Shown piece after piece: positions 8,935 through 19,996 of a DNA stretch of 64,000 nt. The notes below the pieces were generated by a model that was not told the origin of the DNA, searched no databases, and saw only the letters and a list, made by a program, of their open reading frames with translations. The stretch covers positions 31,119,501 through 31,183,500 of the forward strand of contig NC_079880.1 in assembly GCF_029227915.1 (NCBI RefSeq), written 5' to 3'. How positions within the stretch are numbered: the first letter of the stretch is position 1; every line of letters starts with the position of its first letter. A program made the position numbers and the translations under genes. Origin of the DNA: Hydractinia symbiolongicarpus (lineage: Eukaryota > Cnidaria > Hydrozoa > Anthoathecata > Hydractiniidae).

Positions 8935-11900
8935 GGAGCGAAATCCTACTTTAATTCATTCCCTACTACTACTCTACGCTTGTCTGGATTTTTATCAGTT
9001 TCCCTACGAACAGCCGCAAGTTCTTCGGGGAACCATGCAAAAGATTTACCGCGCTTATATTTTAAAAATTGGTGAATCGCTATCACTTGTAAACCATGAT
9101 CCAGGTACCATTTTAACAGAGGTGTATAGAGCAGGATTTTTTCAGCTTTCATCTCACCCAGCAACTTATGTGTGCCAGGAATGCGTTTACGGCCCATAGA
9201 TTTTAAATAATCGTGCATGTGTCATCGGGTATTTCTTTCACTACAAACAGTGGAGACATTTCACTAAATTTTTCACGCAGATTTTCAGGCACCTCAATAT
9301 CAACTTGGGCAAACCCAAACAAGGAGCCTGTTTGCACAAGTCGCGTTAGTTTTTCGACGTTATCTGGTGATCTAGGCTAAGCAATCTTGAGCAATTTTTC
9401 TTTACCGCACGGGAAGTCATACATCAGTGTGCTAGGATACAGCATGTATCCTAGCCCTAGAATTGTTCCTGTATCTAGCCCTAGAATTGTTTAGCACTGT
9501 TTCGCGTCCTTGTATACATGTGATCTAATACCCGTAATACCACACTCGTGGTACCTACAAAATACGATCGCTGGGCCTCCTACCATACCCGTTTGTAACA
9601 GCTCATAGGCCTCATTCTTTGTACATTTCTCACATGTTTTCTGCACCTCTTTACAATTCTTACAAGTCTTGCTGTAGCAGCCTTCTTTACATTTGTGCTT
9701 GCATGGTTGGCCTGGTGCATAGAGCTAAATTTTTGGGTTTAATTTTAGGGTCTTATTCAACACATATCTCATTGATACACCAGGGATACTCACTGCATCT
9801 TTCCAAACATCGATATCATCTCCGTAATATTGACATTTTGTCTTATCAACTGCTTCGATGAAGGGTTCAAAGTCACCCATGTTATACTCGAGTAACCAAT
9901 CCATCATTGTGATACAAACTCGATTATAAAATTCTGCGCAGAAGGCTTCATATTTTTCAACGGATAGTGTGTTTTTACCGCTTAATCGGCTATAGAAGTC
10001 CTCGTGCGCGACAGGCCCGACAAGGCCCAACTTATCATAAGTCGTTAACCATTCATACGGGAATACGAGCTTCTCTACCTTGCATTCGAGGGATTTGCAC
10101 CATCAGTCGTAGCTTATAGCAGGAGCAAGGAATTTTTGATGTCAAGAAATTAGAACTTGAATGTTGTTACGAACATATAATTGTTGTCCTTCTTTGCGAC
10201 CTTGATTTTTTCACTTTCATCTTGGGCAATTTTCCCAACAAAATATCGCTTGATCATATTCAGATCATACTTACCACTGTTGAACCCAATCACAGCTACC
10301 TGGTTTACCTATTCGGTCCACGCATCCTGGCTCTTTTTGGGAAGCATGTTGAAATCGTTAGGATTCGGGTACATTTTTCAACTTCAGCGACGATAAGGGG
10401 TCTTTATTTTCTAAGAACCTTGGGTTGTCATTCAAACTATCGTGAATACCAACGCTTACCGGGATATGCCTCAAAAGGTATGTTAAATCAGAGGTTTGCT
10501 TGTATTTTAAAGATGGTAAGAGGGCTTCAAAATCAAACACAATATAATGAGGGTACCCGATGATTTTCACATTCCCACACTGTGATGAGGTTGTATCCCT
10601 GTTCTTCTATCATGGCCTCTTTTTTCATCGTTTGCTCATACCGGTATGTATTAGGTTCTGACTGATCACCTGCGGCTCCGTCCTGACGGGCACACGAGCA
10701 TCCATGCCAGTAACATCCGTGGTACTCGTAAAGGGTCTTTGTGATAGGTTTATAGCCGTCGACTTTCCACTCCTTTCCTTCGTCATCACGGATAACACGT
10801 TCACCACCATGACCACATGAAGCATGCTGGATATGTCTCCCAGCTTCCTTCGACATGTATTCAATCCATTGAGATGCAGCGTAGCTATAACCCTCACCAT
10901 AAAATACTTTCTCCGACTTGCTCGGCATACGTTTCACCTTCTCCCCTTTGCAAATGATTGTTGCCTTGACCCCTTCGCATTCATTTTTTTATGCCGCGTG
11001 AGATTCCAGGCTTTAGTAAACAGCTGGCCGGATATCTCGCACTCCAATGTATTTGACAACACCTTGAGATATATTTTGATGGTAAGCTTGAAATGGTTTG
11101 TAATACCTTCCAGATCCACCAGCTTTGTAGGGCGCACATCTTTACGCTTTAACTTGGAGTCCTCTTGTACTCTCGAGCTAATGCAAGAGCTGGCATTGTA
11201 AGGAACTCTGTTCCTTGTACTACGTTGGCTCTCTTTTTTACCGCTAAACATCTCCAAAAGCATAAACTATTTATACCATCCATAGCGTAAAAGCACCTCT
11301 TTTTTCGCAGCCAGTCCGGAAGGGGTCCACACCCCAACAGAGGTTCACGCGTGCTTTTAAGCTTGATCTGTACATGATCGAAGACGATTTTCCCTTCATA
11401 TGCTCCTGGGGTCTCGGTGGCTCTGACTGGTGGTAAATAAGCCTTACTCCAAAACTTACCATCCTCCAGATCAAGATGCTTCATTTCACATTCTTCTATG
11501 AATGCTTCGATTTCCGCGATGCTTGATGGCGACCTGGAGCCCTTACTTTTGTGATATAAAGATACACCACGTCTACCTTTGTGGATATCACAGCTGAAAC
11601 TGTACACGACGTTTACACGCATGTGTATGTATGGTGTAATTTTTCGCATGATCGCATCCGTTAGTGGTTGGTTCAAATTCTTGTTGATTCTCCATGTTTT
11701 GACACGATCTCCATCAATATTTCGATATCATTTTCATCAAATATATGCTGAATATCTTCAATACCTATGGCTTCCTTATTATTTCGTGGAAACAGATGCT
11801 TGAGGTCTTCGATCCCCTGATATTCGTGTCGTATGTCCTCCGTGTTGTAGTAGTCCTCTTGTGCTTCTTGTGCAACCTCATCGTGAAGCGTTGTCCTTCT

Positions 11901-11950
11901 CGAAATTTGTTCCTTTGCCCTGTTGTAATAAAGAGTAACAGTATCCCGCA
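8935..11950 (-). pseudogene. Polinton 2 fragment: pPolB N-terminal and middle parts
   Basis: A second, diverged Polinton polymerase on the minus strand, in many frames. In coding order: N-terminal region 11676-11149; a C2H2-like finger near 11030-10970; a nuclease-like domain 10937-10533 with VDGYKP then YEYHGCYWHGC, as in PD-(D/E)xK folds; exonuclease motif YIVFDFEAL (about 10560-10532); a further exonuclease block near 10310-10200; 10030-9725 with the pre-palm segment; motif A remnant near 9435; and 9218-8946 ending just before motif B. Everything downstream of that (motifs B and C) is missing, so the fragment is truncated at about 8940. The part upstream of 11950 is displaced by a LINE and continues near 14400. 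Confidence 0.75.
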
Positions 11951-14400
11951 GATTGATTGATTGATTGATTTAATTTATTTACCGTCGGTTATTATATGCA
12001 ATAGTTCTTTAAAAAAATAATATTTTGCAAAAAACTAATCAAAACCGACCAAATATTTTTATATATTTACAATTTACATGAAAACTATAATAAATAAATA
12101 ATGAATAAATAATAAATAAAAGATAAACATTCCCCTCTCCCATTTTCGTATTGATTACGCAATTTATGGAATCAATTGCCGACACTCTGTGCATAAACAG
12201 TGAGAGCCATTCCATTTTTTATTCATTTGCTTAAATTTAACTAGATCTTCGCAACTCTTTGTATGAAAAGGAAGTTTATTCCAAACTTTTGGGGCTAAAC
12301 ATCGCAAACTGTTTAGACCAAAGGTGCTTATTTTTACACTGATGGTTTTTAGGTTGTTCATGTTTTGACTTCTTACTGGCCTATCAGTTTCCTCAAAAAG
12401 GAGAATATCTTTCATGAAAGAAGGACTGATGTTTCTCCGAATTTTAAATATTTCTATGCATAAATATCTGTGCCTTAGTAATTCCATATAATGTTTATTT
12501 GGGAGGCAATCAACTGGTCTTGGGTCATCATGAATAAAACTTAAAGCCCTGTTGTGGAGTTTTTCAATTTTCAAAAGAGATTTTGAAGAAGAGAAATGCC
12601 AAACTAAGGGACAATAATTAAAATTTGCATACACGAAGCTTTGTGCTAAAATAGATCTTGTTTGCAAAGATAGTACATTTTTAAATCTAAATAATGCATT
12701 CAGCTGGGCTGAGGCTTTTCGACAAAGATTACTAATGTGCAAGTTGAAATTTTATTTATCATCAATTGTTACTCCTAAAAGTTTTACGGACCTTTCTGAT
12801 TGTATGACTCTATCGCCAATGTTTATTTCAAGCTTCGAGTTATCAATTTTGGCTCTTGATAGAAGGATCGAATGAAATTTGTTTGGATTTGCTATCATTT
12901 TGTTATTATTTAACCAAGAAAGGGCAATTTCGGATTCCCTTTCTAAAGTCTTAATGAGATTTTTAATAGTGTTTAAATAAGCTGATATCGTATTGTCGTC
13001 TGCGTAATTATGTAGGTCACTATTTACAATAAAATAAAATAAATCATTCATAAATATATTAAAAATAATTGGGCCCAACACAGAACCCTGAGGCACACCT
13101 GACAAAATTAATTCAAATATACTATACTCCGCATTTACTCGTGTGGATTGTTCTCTGTTTGTAAGATACGATAGAATATACTCAAGTGATTTTACATCAA
13201 AACCGTAAGCATGAAGTTTGGCTATAAGTAGATCGTGGGGGACACAGTCAAAAGCTTTTGATAAGTCCATTAATATTGAACCAACCACATAATTCAGATC
13301 CAGTTTTTTTTTCCAATCCTCTAATAGGCGTATCAATACGTGATTGGTGCTATAGTTTTTCCTGTAAGCAGATAAGTACACAGAAAGTTTTTTTTCCATG
13401 AAAGACATTATTTGCTCTTTGATTATTATTTCATAAAACTTAGAGAAAAAATTTAATACACTAATAGGTCTAAAATTATTGAGACTGTACTTTTCCTTGC
13501 TTCCCTTGTCAATTGGTGTAACAACCGCACGCTTAGCTTTAGTTGGGAAAAAACTGGCTCGGATGCTACTATTTAAGGCATTTTTGAGGGGCAATATTAA
13601 GTGCTCACTAGCTAGTTTTGAAAGTTTTGGCGGTATCTTATCTTCGCCTGCAGACGCTTTAGTGTTTATTTCTTTAAATACTTTTTTGATTTCTTCATCA
13701 CCTATTTCCTTAAATTGAAAATTTTCAGACACATTTTCAATATTTTCTTTTATCTTTAGGATACTTGGATGATTTTTATAGGTTTTTAAAATTTTCTCAA
13801 TCAACTTTTTCTTATCTGTAAATGATTTAAAATCAATAGAGGTAGGTTTAATACCACTGCTATTTTCAACAATATTTATGAAGTGGCTATTCAATGTTGT
13901 TGCCACTTCATTTTCATTTGTAATTAAATTATTGTTTTGGATTATCGTAATATTTGCATTACTTAAGCAATTTTTATTGGTTACAAAATGTTTCATAACT
14001 TTTCAAAAATTTTTATTTTCGACTGCTCCGGCCTGGGTTATTTTTTTAAAATATTCCTTAACAGCTATATTTCGTAATTTTACGCATTTGTTTCTTTGTC
14101 TTTTATAATTGGCATTGTTTTCCTCAGTTTTATCATTGTTATATTTATTTTTAAACCTTGACCTAGAGTATATAGCCTTTCTTAATTCTTTATTCATGAA
14201 GGGAGCATCGTTTCCACGCAATGTTTTCTGTTTCAAAGGAGCATGTTTATCTACAATATTTCTAAAAATTACTTGAAGATTTTCATAGTTCAAATCAGGA
14301 TCGGCAGTGTCACAACAAAAGTCAGCAGCTTTTACATCAGCCAAAAACGTTTTTTCATCGAAATTTTTATAGTTTCTATAGAATATTTTCTTTGGCTGTA
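11951..14400 (-). mobile_element. LINE-2 copy: 2.4 kb non-LTR retrotransposon in the Polinton 2 polymerase
   Basis: Minus-strand LINE. The 3' tail is (GATT)n at 11951-11970, followed by the AATTTATTTACCGTCGGTT block. The 5' junction is at about 14400, where Polinton sequence matching 8560-8600 resumes. One frame spans the endonuclease C-terminal linker, the RT and the C-terminal domain. It is interrupted only by two in-frame nonsense codons, TGA at 14003-14005 and TAA at 12752-12754. RT motifs are present: NFRPISVLN, DLSKAFD, GVPQGSVLGP and YADDNT (about 12995-13012). The clade looks like the CR1/Jockey group. It is 5'-truncated, lacking most of the endonuclease. Confidence 0.85.
12164..14393 (-). 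pseudogene. LINE-2 reverse transcriptase ORF with two nonsense codons
   Basis: Reverse transcriptase of the LINE, read in one continuous frame from the 5' junction to the stop at 12164. It would copy LINE RNA at the target site. Fingers and palm motifs lie in 13996-12755 and the catalytic YADD is intact. The C-terminal region 12742-12164 has the WNKLPF segment and a Cys-rich end (CLCTEC). Two stop codons (14003, 12752) lie in frame with no loss of reading frame on either side, so decay is recent compared with the Polinton around it, which has many frameshifts. The first codons of the open stretch (14569-14400) are Polinton sequence fused by chance. Confidence 0.8.
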
Positions 14401-14580
14401 CACTCTGCAATCGATCGACAAGAGCGTACGCCTGAAACCTAAACCATTTTATGAACCCACCCCTACTTCTACTAAATGAAATAAGACGGAAAAGGAACAA
14501 AAAACAATTTCGGGGTACTGTTTTAGAAAATGTTGGTGAACCATACTTGTCAGAAAACAATTTCTGCACAGAAAAATTGT
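14400..14580 (-). pseudogene. Polinton 2 polymerase 5' end, displaced by the LINE
   Basis: The 14400-14440 string (CAATCGATCGACAAGAGCGT) aligns with Polinton 1 at 8570-8600 (CAATCGATCAGCGAGAGCGT), and the next bases resemble the polymerase start region near 8650-8690. This shows that the LINE split one gene. Sequence further right (14470-14600) loses the resemblance. Confidence 0.55.
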
Positions 14581-15660
14581 TCAGGTGATACTGACCCCTA
14601 TACGGTAGCCGATAAATTCCCGGCTTTCGTTCATATCACTTTTCCGTACATGCAAAAATCGAGAATCATTTACAAATTTATCCAGTAATCAATCAGTGGT
14701 CTTTTCGCTTTCTTCGTTTGTGAGTGTAATGACGATATTGCACATTTACTGAGTGAAAAGTATTTCAAAGGCAGATAATTGAGTTGGTTTGATTGTGGCT
14801 GAATGACGTGGGCCATGTCGATCAGTGATAACATGTTGATGGGCGTTGTCGAAGATAAATTGTATTAGGTAATTGATTCTAAAATTTGTAATCCTGTCCT
14901 GGCGTATTTGTTTTGTTATGTTCTTTAAAGATGCTTTTGAAATTTTTTCTACTACTCGATTAGGAACATGTTCATAGTTATTAAATTCAAGAGAGGTGTC
15001 GATGCTACGAAATTTCCGTTGATAAGTTGGCGACGAAACAAGCTACCGTTGTCTTCATCATTTTACATCACTATTCAACAAAAGCTAATCTCTTATGGCT
15101 TTATCTGAATCGAACACTCATTTTTAATTTTGTGACACATTATTATATCTTCATATACACAGCTAAAATGGCACAAATGGAAATGTGTACATATTTCCAA
15201 ATATCCGGACATTGCATATTATACAGGTGGAGAAGAAAAGCATCAAATATTTTGACTTGTATATACACATCTAATATGATAACTTACTGTCATTACTATA
15301 CAAACTAATAGGGCTCCTCCCTAATTTTTTAAGATGCATTTTTTATTTGTCAATAATCTGCAGACCTGAAACACCGCAAATCAAAAATTAAAAAAAAAAA
15401 AACAGTCACCATCGTTCGAAAAGGCACAACAGTGATAAAAACTTATCGCCACTGTTAAGTCACCAAATTTCAGACTGAACGGGTAAATTTACAACATCCA
15501 GGTATTTAAAAACTGGGCGGGTTGATTTTACCCGCCTCGGCATAAATAGGGATAACCTAGTGAAAATTTGACAAATAAATATCGAACAAAATCATACTGA
15601 TTCTCGTCCACAAAGCTCTTTGAGATAAAACCTCGAAAATAGCTCTGGACCTGTCTAGTC
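14580..15660. other. Non-coding stretch without recognisable feature
   Basis: AT-rich sequence with only short random frames. I see no splice-supported exons and no repeat matching other parts of the window. It may include the decayed outer end of Polinton 2. Confidence 0.4.
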
Positions 15661-15667
15661 ATGTAAT

Positions 15668-15700
15668 AAAAACACCCCACTAAATGTGGGGTGTTTTAGG
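15668..15700. repeat. Perfect hairpin upstream of the gag-like remnant
   Basis: AAAACACCCCAC pairs with GTGGGGTGTTTT across the loop TAAAT. It lies about 250 bases upstream of a gag-like ORF, so it could be a terminal or regulatory element of that retroelement. Confidence 0.4.
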
Positions 15701-15939
15701 AACTCATTTACTTGATGCGGGATTTCCTACAATCTAAGATAGTCGGAAATAGAATTTCTTGACGATTCTGCACGAATGTTTATTGCACGCATGCGCAATA
15801 ACTCTCATATATAAGCCATGCTTCACATGCTATATTCCTCCATCTTTCATTTTGCTAAAAAGTTAACTCGGTGTTAGCAGTTTATTATCTTCGTACCACC
15901 ATAGAACAAACACCCAAGAACCCATCTCAAATCATGAAC

Positions 15940-16510
15940 TTGGAAACGTGATTGCCAAAACCGTCGAGAGACTTCAGCCAACAATTGCCCAATCCGCTGA
16001 AGACGCTGCGACCAAAGCTGCTGTTGCAGTTGCAGGACAATCGTCTAGACATGCTGACAAGCTAAAAGCCAGAATGGAAAGAAAGATGGACCATTGCAAC
16101 AAAAAGGCAACCAGAAGCAATAGTGAAAATCATGGATACCATCAACGATTTCTTGGAAGCCCTTAAAGAAAACGAATTAAACACGGCAAAAGAGTGCTTA
16201 CAGAAGGTAAGAAACTAACTATTGCGGACAAGGAGGATTGGTTGACAGTTCAAGAATTCGAGAATGACAATATTTGGTCTGGTTCTGATGAAGAAAAAGG
16301 ACTGAAAAAAACTGTGAAAAATATGCTCACGAAATAAGAGAAAAATGAAAAAAGGCCAACGATAATAAAAAAGACAAACCTGCTAAAAGCTCTGGTAAAC
16401 GATATTTTATGGACAACGTGACTTGCTAAACTGTAGACGCGTAGGGCATTTTTCCACATATTGTCTATTCCATCCGAAAGGAACTTCAACATCAATATCT
16501 TCTGCGTCTG
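15940..16510 (+). pseudogene. Gag-like retroelement remnant with zinc knuckle
   Basis: Plus-strand coding signal in at least three frames. An Ala-rich helical segment (15948-16110) is followed, after frame changes near 16105 and 16205, by an acidic helical segment with ADKEDWLTVQEF (about 16225-16260). Further on, after another shift, there is a NCRRVGHFSTYC string (about 16432-16467); together with a Cys just upstream in a shifted frame this gives the C-x2-C-x4-H-x4-C spacing of a CCHC knuckle. The layout resembles gag proteins of DIRS- or LTR-type elements. No reverse transcriptase follows within the next kilobases, so only a fragment is present. Confidence 0.45.
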
Positions 16511-16519
16511 CTGCGATTC

Positions 16520-18800
16520 CTACAGGTAGAAATAAATGAAAACATTCACTTTTGTAATTTTCTATTTTCTTTATAAGATATTCAACGTGTTCACAGTAAA
16601 TTAAAAATGTTGATATTTGTTATAATTTTCCTTGGTTTCCCCCGAATAATTGGATTCTAGAAACTACCAAACCTCAAGCTTCTGTCTTATTCAAAACGAA
16701 ACAAGGACACACAGCTCACGGCGAATATTGTGTTTCCTATTCAACAATACGAACCACATTCACTGAGAATATATTCATATTGCGACTTGGAAAAACCAAT
16801 CTAATAGTACAGCGGAAGATTCGAGAAAGAAAATTTTATTTGGTGACGACACCAAAGCACTTATTTAAATTTTTAAAACTTTTTAATGTTTAAGCTACAT
16901 GTACATCTCAAACTTAATGAGTAGTCACGACAAAAACATTTTCAGAAGTAGATTGAAAGCATGCTAATTCTCTTTAACAAAACATAGGATTTAGCAAGCG
17001 CTTTGGACTGAGGATGATGTCGCCACGTGGTCCGCGCAAGTTTGCAACAGCTGATGCTACTGCGCCAATTGTGACAATTCAGCATTATATCGACAAAAAA
17101 CCTTATGAAATAAAATTTTAGCTAAGAAGTTGAATTTAATTGGCTTTAAGTTTTAACGCGACACGCGGCATGGTAATTTCGTCTAGTTTTTTTGTTCTAA
17201 TACGGCCTACTGATCGTAAACTTGGAAATGTTCTTAATTAATTTTATCAGTATGCCGTCGGAAGTAATTTTTGAAGGCGAAGGAGGCTTAAAATTTACTG
17301 TCTTTGCGAGAGCAAACTATGCCTGAGGGAAGTTGAAATTCGAATTAGCACTTCTAGATTGGCGAAAAAAGCATTGTGATGACCCGAGTCCTATCCTGGC
17401 TCGTACTAAAAATGTTTTGTTGTTTTTCAGCAAACAGAGGACAACAGTCGTATCGTGGAACTTTGTGGTTATTTTCGTGCTAACAGATAAATTTTTATTT
17501 ACTGAATTAAACAAATTTCTAAGACTGACTTCTTTTATGCTCTTTATAGTTCACTAGAGTACCGATTAGGCTGACTCAGCATTATATCGTACTTAAATTG
17601 ATTCAAAAAATGTCAACTACATTGCTGTTGATGCGCGGGTCCTACGGAATGAGGAATTTTAACTAGTCGTTTTGTAATGTTTTATTAAAAAGCATAATTC
17701 TTAGGCTGGATGTAAAACAAAAATCTGAACAAATTACACACAAATTCATCTCTTAATCTAACGTCCTCTAATTAACGCGCATTGGATCTTTTTTTTTTCG
17801 AAATTTACTTAATATATTTTTAGCGCCACGCTGTTTTTACTAATTTTCGTATAGTGAACCCTTTTTTGACGCCTCTAATGTTCTAATACACTTTTTCTTA
17901 CAACAAAATCTTTGCAACAATTACTACTCACGAGTGCGCGGAAATTATCGGCGTAAAAAAATAGGGCGCTAAATATTATGCGCATTACGATGACGACAAT
18001 ACCACAAGACTTTTAATGTTTAGAACATCTTTCCAAATAGACAATATTACATGTCATAAAACAGACCAAAGCTAAAATAAATTGGTTTTAACCAACTAAG
18101 GTCTGATGAATTCTAAAAATGAATTCCATGCGAAAAGTGCCAGAAAAAAAGTGCAACTTATATACCACAACAAAACCTTTTTTATAAACAGTGCGAAATT
18201 TTTACTGATACAAAAGTGTTAAATTAAATTCAGAGACATTCTGGCATGATTTAATAAAGATCCAACCTTGAAAACGTAGCACGATTGTTTACAATCAGAA
18301 TGGTGGCTACAGCTTCAACTTGTACAATTGTAAGAGTGAGAATTAGGGATGACATTTTAGACAACAGTAAAAACCATCTCATGTTTTAGGGGAGTATGAC
18401 TTTCAAAGAAGAAAAAAGTTACATTGGATAAAAATTTAGATTTAAGGAGGAATCAATATTTGGGTCGAAATTTTAGATTATTTCGAAGACTTTAAGCGTT
18501 GCTATCCTAATAATAAGCATCTTATTGGCTTCACCTATCACAACGCACAAACCCTGATGTTTCATTGCGGGTCCAGTTATTTGTGAAAATGAGATTAGTA
18601 TATTAGGTTTTTCCAGACTCTGTACAAATCCCACACTATAAGACCTTATCCCAAACATCGCGGGACGCGATAATGATAGCGAAACCATGAAGGCTTAAGT
18701 TGGTTTTCTTCACATGCATATTTTGTATAAATGCGTCAACGTCTTATTTAACCTTCCTACTTTACAACGCCACGACAGAAAAAAATATTTACATCCAGTT
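16520..18800. other. Non-coding stretch, probably 3' flank of the hnRNP-like gene
   Basis: No frame with coding character and no clear repeat. AT-rich throughout. It lies downstream of the alternative last exon of the minus-strand RNA-binding protein gene, so part may be 3' UTR. Confidence 0.35.
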
Positions 18801-18815
18801 CTCAACGTGGTAAAA

Positions 18816-18880
18816 TCAATACTTAGCAGACCTGTATGGGTCGTGTCTTACGGGTGCTCCACGTGGCGAGGGCGCGGCAC
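18816..18880 (-). CDS. Alternative last coding exon of the hnRNP-like gene
   Basis: On the minus strand a TTTTAG acceptor ends at 18881 and is followed by 65 bases that, joined in phase 1 to exon 10 (donor at 20195), encode 21 residues and a stop (TGA 18816-18818). The tail contains SPRGAPVRHDPYR and ends AKY, a basic, Arg/Pro/Tyr-rich end typical of hnRNP C termini. Phase, acceptor, composition and stop all agree, so I consider it real. It would replace exon 11, giving a second protein isoform and a longer 3' region. Without transcripts I cannot say which isoform dominates. Confidence 0.65.
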
Positions 18881-19559
18881 CTAAAATGAAATCAAATGTT
18901 ATAATAAAATCTACATTAAAAGAGCATACTAGAAACAGTGCTTTCTTGCAAATTCAGCTTGAAACTTGCAAGTAAACTCTTGCTATAGTGAAAACTGCTT
19001 TTGTGTGTTTTTTTAACGCAATATTCTATTTTAAAGTGGAGATGCTAAGACTTGCCACATGCTTACAAAAATCTTAAGAGGACGATATATTTGACTCCCC
19101 TATTCACACAGTTTCCTGCAATGACAGTTTTTATAAGCTTTCAAGAAGCTTCATTGTATACTTACCACAAGAACAGACCAACGCGCAAGAACACTTGCAT
19201 CCTCATGTCGTTTGTCCACATTAATTTTGCGTGATGAGAAAACGGGAGAGGTTAGTTTTTCTTTTCGTTAGTTAATTTTGTATTTAATGGGGAGAGTTAT
19301 TTGGTACAGTAATCATAATTTACTTCTCGTACAATATTATGTAGAAAATATATACAAATATTTTATATAAAATTTGCTCTTAAATAATTTCACATTGCAT
19401 CACTACATTTTTCAATTGCATATATGTTCAGAAGTATATATATCAAATTGTTGGATACTATTAACATGTAATAACTTGGTTGTATAAAATCTTTTTTCTC
19501 TCCAACTAAAATTCTCTAGTAAAAGAATATGTATATGCTATATTACACTTAAACATATA

Positions 19560-19996
19560 AAAATGGTCAATAAAAAAAACAAGGACAAAAAACAAACAAA
19601 CATGAAACAAGAAACAAAACAAAATCATTTACAAAAAGTAGGAAAGAACACAAAAGTATTTAAACGAATAAAAACAAAGAACAACAACAAAACAGTAAAA
19701 AAAGCATTTACATATATCAACATATTTGACTGTGTGCATAAATAATAACAAAATACTATGTACAGGGTTCTTCGTGCACTTCACACGTATTTACAGACAA
19801 ATTTTACAATATCTGAAAATAAAAATGTTATGTGTTACGTATCGGTTATTAATCAGCATATCTACTGTTACATATATATGCTACAATAGTCAACTATTTA
19901 TTACACCTAAAAAAAGATTATCATTATTTTTCTTACTTATTTTTTACGCTATTTATGTGCTTTACTTATTGGGTATAGTTATAAAAAGGGGAAATA
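19560..19996 (-). other. Likely 3' UTR of the hnRNP-like gene (exon 11 isoform)
   Basis: Directly follows the TAA at 19997-19999. It is very AT-rich and contains an AATAAA on the minus strand at 19897-19902, about 95 bases after the stop, as a candidate polyadenylation signal. Further copies of the signal occur downstream. Confidence 0.4.

Noticed and set aside
8858-9199. 113-codon plus-strand frame at the Polinton 1/2 boundary
   Set aside because: It crosses the terminal region of one element and antisense polymerase sequence of the other; no coding pattern of its own.
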